From positions 5,208,001 through 5,272,000 of the forward strand of contig NZ_CP053452.2 of NCBI RefSeq assembly GCF_013128195.2: a stretch of DNA of 64,000 bases, given 5' to 3'. Shown one piece after another: positions 42,006-49,769 of this stretch. Under the pieces are notes generated by a model. It made no database searches. It worked only from the letters and a program-made list of their open reading frames with translations, and had not been told where the DNA came from. Source of the DNA: Frigoriglobus tundricola (GTDB lineage: Bacteria > Planctomycetota > Planctomycetia > Gemmatales > Gemmataceae). Position numbers and translations under genes: made by a program. The stretch's first letter is position 1. Each line of letters opens with the position of its first letter.

Positions 42006-44525
42006 ATGTCTAAGGGCGGCGAACCGACACTCGAAGCGCTCATTAGCGGGCTGTTCGAGCCGGCAGCGCTGCTCGACTACATTCACTCGTGCGTCACGTT
42101 CGAGCAGGACGAGCGCGGAAACATCACCAAGAAGATCGCCGGTTACCACCAATTCCGCGCCGTGCGGCAGACGCGAGCGCGAGTACTTCCTGCCCTCAAG
42201 TTGCCTTCTATAACCGCTCCTCGCTCCGGCACAGGTAAGGGCAGCGGCGCGGGGGAGACAAAAGGCGCGGGCAAGTCCGGAATCAAGCTCGTACCGGCGC
42301 TGGTACGCGGCGAGCCGAAGCCGCCCGAGGACGCCGGTAAGGGCGGCGTGGTCTGGCACACGCAGGGTTCGGGCAAGTCGCTAACGATGCTGATGCTCGC
42401 CGGCGCTCTCGTCCGCGAACCGGTACTGGCTAATCCGACAATCGTTGTGGTCACCGACCGGAACGACCTGGACGATCAGCTCTTCGGCACGTTTGCTGGC
42501 GGCCGGGCACTCTTGCGGCAAGCCCCAATCCAGGCCGAGAGCCGGGAGCAACTCAAACAACTCCTCGATCGCGCTTCGGGCGGCGTGATCTTCACCACGA
42601 TCTACAAGTTCACCGTGCAACACGGACGAATCAGCGACCGCGGAAACGTGGTGGTGATGACCGATGAGGCGCACCGCAGCCAGTACGGGTTCGTCGAGGG
42701 CGGGGCGCGGTGGATGCGCGAGGCGCTGCCCAACGCCACGTTCATCGGTTTCACCGGAACGCCCCTGGATCGTGACGACAAGAGCACACAGCGCGTGTTC
42801 GGTGACTACGCCGACATCTACGACATTCGCCAGTCGGTCGAGGACGGCGCGACCAAGCCGATTTACTACGAGTCGCGGATCGTCAAACTCACGGTCGATG
42901 AAGCCGGAGCGAAGGAGGCGGAAAAGAAGATCGAAGAGGCCGCCGAGACCGCGGACCGCGGCGAAGAGGTGGCCGAAAATGTGCGCGTGACCCTTGAGGA
43001 CTTGGTCGGCGCTCCGGAACGGATTGAGCGCGTCGCCGCGTTCATCGTGGAGCATTGGGAGAAGCGGCGGAGTGCGATGGAAGGAAAGGGTATGATCGTG
43101 ACCATGAGTCGCGACATCGCCGCTCGTCTGTATGAAGCGATCAAAGTAATCCGCCCCGGCTGGCACCACCCCGACGATGACAAGGGGACCATGAAGGTGA
43201 TCGTAACGGGCGGAGCGAACGACGAGGAGCCGCTCGCGAGTCACGTTCGCACGAAGCCGGTGCGGAAGCGTCTGGCCGAGCGGTTCAAAGACCCGGCGAG
43301 CGACTTCCGGTTGGTTATCGTGGTCGATATGTGGCTGACCGGATTCGACTGCCCGCCGGCACACACGATGTACTTGGACAAGCCGCTCGCCGGGCACAAT
43401 CTGATGCAGGCCATCGCCCGCGTGAACCGCGTGTACGGCGACAAGCCCGGTGGCTTGGTGGTCGATCTCATCGGCTTGGCGGACCGCTTCGCCGACGCGG
43501 TCGCCACCTACACACAGGCGGGCGGCACCGGCTCGGCATTCAAGAAGATTCAGGACGAAGCCGTTCCGGCGATGAGGTCCGCGTTCGAGAAGCTCCGCGA
43601 TTTCTTCCACGACTTCGACTACGCTGCCGCCCTCAACGCGGAACCATCCGTGGTGCTGCGGACGTACCTCGGCGCCATCGACCACGTGTACGGTCAGAAC
43701 GACGGGTGGAAGCGGTTCCGCAAGATGGTCCGCGAACTCGCAGCCGGGTTCGCGCTGGCGGTTCCGCGGCCCGAAACGGAGGCAATCGCGCCGCACTTGG
43801 GCTTTTTCCAGCGCATCGTCGCGATGATCCGTAAGCGCCTGGCGGACGAGCGCGAGCCGGGCGAGTCACGCGGTCGGGATCGCGATGTTGACGCGGCCGT
43901 GCGCCAGGTGATCGGCGGAGCGGTGAGTGCGGATGCGGTGATCGACCTGTTCGCGGCAGCCGGGTTGGAAGACGCACGGCTCGACATCCTCTCGGACGAA
44001 TTCCTCTCTCGGGTCTCCGCACTGGAGCAGAAGAACCTGGCGCTGGAAACGCTTCGCAAACTGTTGAACGACCAGATCCGGTCCTTCGAGCGAACGAACA
44101 TCGTCCAGAGCAAAAAGTTTCGCGAGGCTCTGGAAGAGGCGATCGTGCGGTACACGAACAAGGCGATCACGACGGCCGAGATGATTGCGCGACTGATCGA
44201 ACTGGCGAAATGGGTCCGAGAGGCGCAGAACCGCGGCGCGGAACTCGGACTTTCGAGCCATGAAGCGGCGTTTTACGATGCGCTAGCGGAGAACGGGTCG
44301 GCTCGCGAAGCGATGCAGTCCGACACGCTCCGCCTGATGGCTCGTAAACTGGCGGAGATGGTCAAGGAGATGCCCAAACTCGACTGGACGCAGCGTGAGT
44401 CCGTCCGTGCCGACCTGCGTCGCAAGGTGCGCCGACTGCTCGCGCTGTACGGTTACCCGCCAGATCTCTCCGAAGACGCAACCCAACTCGTCTTGCAGCA
44501 AGCCGAACTCTCGACGACTGCTTAG
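42006..44525 (+). pseudogene. hsdR: type I restriction HsdR subunit lacking the N-terminal nuclease domain
   Basis: 839 residues starting [36 protein letters not shown], which corresponds to the region before motor domain 1 of normal HsdR. The 250-300-residue N-terminal endonuclease domain (PD-(D/E)xK) is absent. The motor is intact: [11 protein letters not shown] (Walker A), [37 protein letters not shown], and [12 protein letters not shown] ... IARVNRVYG in motor domain 2. There is no hsdM or hsdS in the window. The frame is open, so an ATPase without nuclease could be made, but the simplest reading is a gene cut by recombination. A Gly/Lys-rich insert lies before Walker A. Confidence 0.8.
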
Positions 44526-44692
44526 CGTTTGGTGTTAATAGTAGAAGATCCCGAACGAGTCACCGCGGGAACAGTGTGGGAAAGCCGTCGGGTGAGCGAA
44601 GTAGCGAAGTAACGGGAGCTTTGGTTCATTCATTTTTGCACAAGTATCGGCAGGTGGTTCTACTGATGATAGAGTAAGCACCACATAGCGGC

Positions 44693-44881
44693 TCACCCGC
44701 GAGTCACCGCGACAAGAGCCAGGATACCTGACTTGATCGCTAACGGAAGGCGCGGCCAAGCGTCGATCAGCGCGGCCAGTTCGGGAGGGATGTTCAGGTT
44801 CACCAAGTTTGGTGCGCCGGATTCTGCGCCACTCGCTTCGAGATGTGCTATTTTCTCGGGGGATTCGGGGTAGGTTCGATT
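44693..44881 (-). pseudogene. displaced C-terminal piece of a tyrosine integrase (probably integrase B)
   Basis: On the minus strand the att core is read G-G-A-G and continues as NRTYPESPEKIAHLEASG and ESGAPNLVNLNIPPELAAL, then IDAWPRLPLAIKSGILALV, to a stop at 44693. The IP-x-(D/E)LA-x-(L/V)(I/V)-x-AWP-x-LP-x-x-(I/V)(K/R)-x-(G/A)I-x-A(L/M)V pattern is, from memory, the usual C-terminal end of planctomycete tyrosine integrases. It has no catalytic part and no start of its own. In an excised circle it would be fused in frame behind integrase B, which ends at the same core. Confidence 0.6.
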
Positions 44882-44894
44882 CCCCGCGCCTCCA
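44873..44894 (+). other. attachment site 3 (right end of element B)
   Basis: Identical over 22 bases to the ssrA 3' end (2151-2172). It directly abuts the old ssrA terminator on its right. Confidence 0.9.
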
Positions 44895-44938
44895 TTAGCC
44901 ATCGAGAGTTGCGAATTGTCGCAACTCTCGATGGCTAA
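44895..44938 (+). terminator. original ssrA terminator, displaced 42.7 kb
   Basis: A perfect 20-bp stem starting TTAGCCATCGAGAG with loop ATTG. The core of the stem (TTGCGA..TCGCAA) is the same as in the terminator now behind ssrA. It follows att site 3 exactly as the other follows att site 1. No T run. Confidence 0.75.
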
Positions 44939-45326
44939 TCCATTTAGTAACTCTCCGAATCCGTAGGGTACTCCCCCCAACGTCCTGCAAGTGGTCTGAT
45001 TTCTTTTCGTTGCCGTTACGCTTTACGCGTTCAAGAGTGGAACAACGTCCCGGATCGAAGTTGTGGGCTCACGGGATCGCCAGGTTCTCTCTATGTCTCG
45101 TTCGCATCTCGTTCATCGACGCACGGCGAAGCACCCCATCGACATTCTCGGCAGGCTCAACTGACATGACTCTTGGTGAGCATTTTCAACTCGGGGGGAG
45201 GACTGCCACCGTTCACCGGTGAGCCCTTTCGAGTGGCAACGGGGCTTGAGTCCTCGGGACGTCGTCCGTCGAGCGACCGCGCGGGCTTTACAGTGCCGCG
45301 ACCGCCCTCCGGCGCTCCGTCACACT
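44939..45326. other. gap between element B and the TetR gene
   Basis: About 390 bases of chromosomal flank. Only short frames without motifs on either strand. Confidence 0.35.
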
Positions 45327-45884
45327 CTACGCCGGGAGTAGCCCGGCTGTGCGATAGCTCTCGATCAACGCGTCGTAGAGCGCAAGATCCGAGCGACTCC
45401 GCGCAAAGAGCTGTGCGCCCGCGACGGCGGCGAAAATGGCGCGAGCCCGCCGTTCGCTCTCCTCAGAACTGACCACCGCCGCCGCAGAGAGAACCCGGCT
45501 CAGCCACGCCACATTCACGTCGGCAAAGGTCTGGACCTCTATCTTCACCGGTTCCGGCAGGTCGTCATATTCGGCAGCCATGAAGCTACAGAGGCACATG
45601 CGGTTGTCGTTCTCGAGCGCCTTGCGAAACGTATCGGGGTATTGGCGCAGGCAACGGATCGGGTCCGCGGACCCGGCCGAGAGTGCCTCCAGAACAGCAG
45701 CTGAATCCTCCCAGTAACGCTTAGCGACCGCCGCACCGAGATCGGCCTTACTCGGGAAGTGGTGGTAGATGCTCGCGGCGTTGATCCCGACCTCTTCCGC
45801 GAGAACACGAAAATTCAGCCCACTGTAGCCACGCGCCTGCGCGTGTCGTTTTGCGGCCGCCAGAATCTTTTCCCGAGAACTCAT
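45327..45884 (-). CDS. TetR/AcrR-family repressor
   Basis: 185 residues from ATG 45884. SREKILAAAKRHAQARGYSGLNFRVLAEEVGINAASIYHHFPSKADLGAAV is the TetR HTH; the C-terminal helices match the TetR_C-type ligand domain (FADVNVAWLSRVLSAA). Divergent from the amidase gene across 102 bases holding a near-perfect palindrome (45959-45978). It probably represses both genes and is released by a small ligand. Confidence 0.9.
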   Translation of the reverse strand: MSSREKILAAAKRHAQARGYSGLNFRVLAEEVGINAASIYHHFPSKADLGAAVAKRYWEDSAAVLEALSAGSADPIRCLRQYPDTFRKALENDNRMCLCSFMAAEYDDLPEPVKIEVQTFADVNVAWLSRVLSAAAVVSSEESERRARAIFAAVAGAQLFARSRSDLALYDALIESYRTAGLLPA

Positions 45885-45958
45885 TTCACTGCCTCCTGCC
45901 CAATTTACTCCAAAACGACGAGCGGGTGTTAACACGGCGATTTTGCCCGGTACAACCA

Positions 45959-45978
45959 CCTACCAACCATTTGGTAGG
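45959..45978. promoter_or_regulatory. probable TetR operator
   Basis: CCTACCAACCATTTGGTAGG: arms CCTACCAA / TTGGTAGG with a four-base centre. It lies 9 bases before the amidase ATG and 75 bases from the TetR ATG, the right place to block transcription. Confidence 0.7.
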
Positions 45979-45986
45979 GAGAAGCA

Positions 45987-47393
45987 ATGAGCACCGATCT
46001 GATCTTTTCCGACGCAACGAAACTGGCCGAACTGATTCGGACCCGCGCGGTCTCCCCGGTAGAGGTCGTGCAGGCGCACCTCGACCGCATCGGAGCCGTT
46101 AACCCGAAGCTCAACGCGATCGTCACAGTTGCGGAGGGCGCGCTTGAAGCCGCGCGGGCGGCGGAAGCAGCGGTCATGGCAGGTGTGGCGCTCGGCCCTC
46201 TGCACGGGGTGCCCTTCAGCGCGAAGGATTCGATCGATACCGCAGGGGTGCCGACCCAACGCGGCTCGCCGATCTTCAAGGGCCGCATCCCCGATACGGA
46301 TGCCACAAGCGTCGCGCGATTGAAGGGCGCCGGTGCGATCCTACTCGCGAAGACGAACCTTCCGGAGTTCTCGTACTCGACCGAAACCGACAACCTGCTG
46401 ACGGGACGGGCGAACAACCCCTGGAACTACGATCGCACGCCGGGCGGGTCGAGCGGCGGAGAGTCGGCGGCCATCGCGGCGGGCATGTCCCCGCTCGGTC
46501 TCGGCACCGATCTCGCCATCTCCATACGCGGCCCGGCAGCGAACACCGGCATCATCGGCCTCAAAGCCACGCACGGGCGCGTCCCGATGACCGGAATTTG
46601 GCCGCGGGTGCCACGTCGCAACTGGCACGTCGGACCGATGGCACGCAGCGTTCGCGACGTTGCGGTCGCCTATTCGCTTCTCGCCGGAGCGGACGGCGCC
46701 GATGGCTTCTCCACGACCCCCCTCCGGTTCGACACAGGCGTGGGATCTTCGCCTGACCAACCGCTTCGGGTGGGTTGGCTGGTCGAGCCTGGCTTCGGGC
46801 TGATCGACTCCGAGGTCGCCGCGACCGTGCAGAAAGCGGCCGAGGCGCTTCACGGTGTGGGCTGCGTTGTCGAGCCGGTGCGCATTCCGGCGCTCGAGCA
46901 GGAAAATGCGCTCGACATCTTCTGGCGACTGCACCGGATGGAGGTGAAGCCCGCCTTCGCGGCGGTCACCGCCGGCCACGAGGACGAGATGTTCACCATC
47001 TCCAAAGCCATGCTCGGAGAGCCCGATACGGCCTTGGTCGACTTTGTCCGCTTGGAACAAGCGGCGGAACGGCTGAGGGACGGCTTCGCCGAATACTTCC
47101 AGCGCTACGACGCGCTCCTTTGTCCCGTGCTGCCGATTCCCGCACACGCGCACGGGCTCGCGGAATTCGTCATCAACGGCCGGACCGTGCCCGCAACGCA
47201 CAGTCTCAGCGCGACTGTGCCGTTGAACGTGACCGGGCTCCCGGGGCTGTCGATCCGGTTCGGCACGAGTCGGGACGGGCTGCCGATCGGGGTGCAGTTG
47301 GTATCGCGCTGGTTTGCCGAGTCGACCATTCTGTATCTCGCTTCGCTGCTGGAGACGGCGAGCCCTGTTCGCGACCTTCACCCGGACATCTAA
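45987..47393 (+). CDS. amidase-signature-family amidase
   Basis: 468 residues, AGGGAGAA just upstream of ATG. Amidase signature triad: Lys in FSAKDSID (about 80), cis-Ser in GGSSGGES (about 153), and catalytic Ser in LAISIRGPAANTG (about 177). GatA-like length, but no gatB/gatC are beside it, and the TetR pairing suggests an inducible hydrolase of an amide xenobiotic or metabolite. LAISIRGPA replaces the more common GGSIRxPA; Ser and Arg are kept. Confidence 0.88.
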   Translation: MSTDLIFSDATKLAELIRTRAVSPVEVVQAHLDRIGAVNPKLNAIVTVAEGALEAARAAEAAVMAGVALGPLHGVPFSAKDSIDTAGVPTQRGSPIFKGRIPDTDATSVARLKGAGAILLAKTNLPEFSYSTETDNLLTGRANNPWNYDRTPGGSSGGESAAIAAGMSPLGLGTDLAISIRGPAANTGIIGLKATHGRVPMTGIWPRVPRRNWHVGPMARSVRDVAVAYSLLAGADGADGFSTTPLRFDTGVGSSPDQPLRVGWLVEPGFGLIDSEVAATVQKAAEALHGVGCVVEPVRIPALEQENALDIFWRLHRMEVKPAFAAVTAGHEDEMFTISKAMLGEPDTALVDFVRLEQAAERLRDGFAEYFQRYDALLCPVLPIPAHAHGLAEFVINGRTVPATHSLSATVPLNVTGLPGLSIRFGTSRDGLPIGVQLVSRWFAESTILYLASLLETASPVRDLHPDI

Positions 47394-47399
47394 ATACCT

Positions 47400-47632
47400 C
47401 CCACCAAGTGCAGAAGCGAGGTCCCGCTGCTCCCTAATCGAGAGGGTCGGATGGAAGAGGTGGCCGACTCGTATACGGAGTCTGCGGCACGGCGGGAGTT
47501 GCGGGAGGAGACGAGGTTCGGGGTCGGTGCGTGGGCACCGTTGTGCGTGGCGTCGGCCAACCCGGGCACGCACAACTCGGAACGGACTGCCACCGCTCAC
47601 GTCAACCGGTCTGATACCAAATCCGGTTGATG
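47400..47632 (+). pseudogene. Nudix hydrolase fragment
   Basis: The frame reads REGRMEEVADSYTESAARRE followed by LREETRFGVGAWAPLCVASA and NPGTHN. This is a Nudix box (G-x5-E-x7-RE-x-x-EE) in which the G-to-E spacing is distorted. Upstream and downstream parts of the fold are missing and a stop follows at about 47630. Seen just after the amidase; relic of a lost gene. Confidence 0.5.
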
Positions 47633-47718
47633 CGTAACCTTCGGCGCTTCGCGTAAGTAATTCAGAAATATCAACTTGCGCGACTGTCGATGGGAAACAG
47701 ATCAACTGGATTTGGTAT
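47614..47718. repeat. MITE-like element with 18-bp terminal inverted repeats
   Basis: ATACCAAATCCGGTTGAT (47614-47631) and ATCAACTGGATTTGGTAT (47701-47718) are reverse complements with one mismatch, 69 bases apart. No coding capacity. The ends resemble IS630/IS5-type termini; family assignment is uncertain. Confidence 0.6.
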
Positions 47719-48896
47719 GATGGGTCTGCCCACTGGCCTGATTCGACGACCAATTTCACACTCTGCCAGCCACTGTCCAATTGCAGCCTTTGCTCCGATT
47801 GACAGTTACTGCGTGTACGAAAGACGTATCTCCACTCGAGCGCCACCAGCGACGGTTAGTAGGTGGAGTTTTTTCTTTCCCCTACGGAATGCCATGCTTT
47901 CTGGCGAAAGAGAGAATCGCAGGAGCATTTTACTTCAATCGAACTTCAAAATAGAGTCCACGACGTAGCAACCATTCGCATGAATCGGTTGCCGGCAATG
48001 CGTTGCCATTTCAGCTTGCCCCATGTCTTCCAAGGCGCTCGAGCCCTCGGCTGTCTCTATATGCTCAACTCTTTGGTAAAACACCTCAAAGGATTTCTCC
48101 TATACTTGGTTTGCTTCTGCCCACTGTGCCAGTCCGTCCGCAAACCGCTCCGCGACCTCAATACCCTCTCTGGATCTCTTGTCTATAAGTAAATTCTCAA
48201 TCGTTCGAGCAAACCCGCAAGCGACAAGAGTGATCAGTCGACCCGATCGATCCTTCAAGCGTTCCGTAACGGTCGCCATTTTGACACTTTGGCAGCAGGA
48301 GTGAACGGATTGGGTACTGGGAACGGCTCAACCCCCTGTAAAACGAGGGCAATGGCCGGCACGGCAGCTACTCGGCGCTCCGCTTCTTGACGTGAGCCGG
48401 CCTCAAGAACCTCCTCGAATCCCAGGGCCGTTCACGGTTTGGCTTGCCGAGTTGACCTCATTATCGCCAAAGTGTCGAAAATGAAGCGTTTTAGATGCGT
48501 TGGCCATCCGCGCTGCGAGGGCTATATGGCCAACCCACTTCACTTGCGAGGTGGACCGCTACATGAGCGACTCAGGCCACGGACGTTCGGTTGAGCAGGA
48601 GCAGATCGCGGGCATCAGTTCACCAACGGCGGCCCGGTATGGGCTTCCTCCCGGGGTTCGCTCGAAGGGGGCTTGGGAGGCAGCTTCTCGAATTCTGGCT
48701 CAAGCGGGATCAGTTCAGGCTCTTCCTCCTCAACCGGCCATTGGACGCGTCGATGAGGGGCGGAGACCCTCGGGAGCGGATCGCGTCCAACCGTCCGCTC
48801 CCGGCCCGCACATTGCCGAAGTGTTGGCTCGTGGACCGATTGGCAGGATGCAAAGCCGATTTCTTCGTCCGCCTTTGGTTGTGACCCGGCGCCGAA
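47719..48896. other. 1.2-kb gene-poor stretch
   Basis: Several ORFs of 60-225 codons overlap on both strands but lack motifs and normal codon composition. Lower GC than its surroundings, with poly-T/A tracts near 47870. It may be decayed DNA. No tRNA or known RNA was seen. Confidence 0.35.
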
Positions 48897-49745
48897 CTAC
48901 CCCTTCTTCGCCGCGGGCTTCTTCTTCGCCGCGGGCTTCTTCTTCGGGGCGGCGGGTTTCTTCTCAGTGGCGGGCTTCTTCACGGTCTTTTTCGCCGCGG
49001 GTTTTTTCCGGGTTTCGGGAGCCGCCGGTGCAACCAGGGCGTCGTCGATCTCGATGCCGAAGATGGCCCCCAGGTCGTCGGTTGCGATCGCGGGAGCGCC
49101 GCCCTTGCCCTCGTGCGGGGCGGCGGGGATCGCCTGCTCGATCAGTTCCATGTGGTCCACGCACCGGAGCGTGAACAGCAGCTCCGGCGCGGAGTCGAGA
49201 CGGTTCCCGACCCCGTACATCGTTGCGGCGATGTGCTTGCACATCCCGGCGTAGTCCGGGCAGCTGCACCGCATCTCGATTTCTTTCGGCTTCGGGAACA
49301 GTCCCTTCTCCCGGTCCGTGACCGTCTCCATCACCGCCTTCGACAGCTTGCCTTGCAGCAGTTCGACCAGCGTCCCGATCTTACCCGCGCATTGCGCCTT
49401 CAGCGCCGCCCACTTCGGCTTCGACAGGGCCGCGATGTCGATCGTGATCTCGTACAGTTCCGACCCGCTCACCAGGGCCTTGATGCGGCCCTTCTCGATC
49501 TTCAGGTCCACGACCGACCCGTTACGGACGTAGGTCCGGCCGCGCGGCAAGCGGTTCTCGAAGTCGCTGTAACCCTCCAGGTTCGTACACCACGCCTTCC
49601 CCCAGAACGTCGAGGCAATGGACTTGCCTTCGATGTGGACCGGGGAACACGCCTGTCCCTTCTTGGCCCGCTTGGCGACTTCCCGCGCGGCTTGCGCGCG
49701 GCGTTGGGCCACTGGGACGTAAGGTTTAAAGCCGTACCAGCCCAT
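48897..49745 (-). CDS. SWIM zinc-finger protein with histone-like tail
   Basis: 282 residues. CSCPDYAGMCKHIAATMYGVG is a SWIM zinc finger (CxC-x6-CxH). The C-terminal 55 residues are repeats of Lys/Ala/Pro (KKPAAKK), similar to histone H1 tails and likely to bind DNA. Neighbour of a SNF2 helicase transcribed the same way (24 bases between the helicase stop and this gene's start). I recall SWIM proteins and SNF2 helicases commonly forming such pairs, so they probably work as a complex in DNA transactions. Confidence 0.88.
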   Translation of the reverse strand: MGWYGFKPYVPVAQRRAQAAREVAKRAKKGQACSPVHIEGKSIASTFWGKAWCTNLEGYSDFENRLPRGRTYVRNGSVVDLKIEKGRIKALVSGSELYEITIDIAALSKPKWAALKAQCAGKIGTLVELLQGKLSKAVMETVTDREKGLFPKPKEIEMRCSCPDYAGMCKHIAATMYGVGNRLDSAPELLFTLRCVDHMELIEQAIPAAPHEGKGGAPAIATDDLGAIFGIEIDDALVAPAAPETRKKPAAKKTVKKPATEKKPAAPKKKPAAKKKPAAKKG

Positions 49746-49769
49746 GTGTCGCCTCCCAAGCGGTCCGCC

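Larger units (their letters stand above)
22484..44894. mobile_element. element B: second integrative element in tandem
   Basis: It lies between the att copies at 22469-22483 and 44873-44894. An integrase is at the left end pointing outward, followed by a primase, a Spo11-like Toprim protein, HTH proteins and accessory genes. The right part (subtilase, GAF protein, sigma-like genes, truncated hsdR) may contain older acquisitions. No structural phage or conjugation genes were recognised; a terminase-small-subunit-like HTH protein is the only hint of packaging. Confidence 0.75.

Noticed and set aside
2396-44525. Prophage
   Set aside because: No capsid, portal, tail, large terminase or lysis gene was recognised in either element; only integrases, primases and HTH proteins.
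47719-48896. Possible small genes (for example 47690-47968 and 48591-48884)
   Set aside because: No ribosome site, motif or consistent codon pattern.
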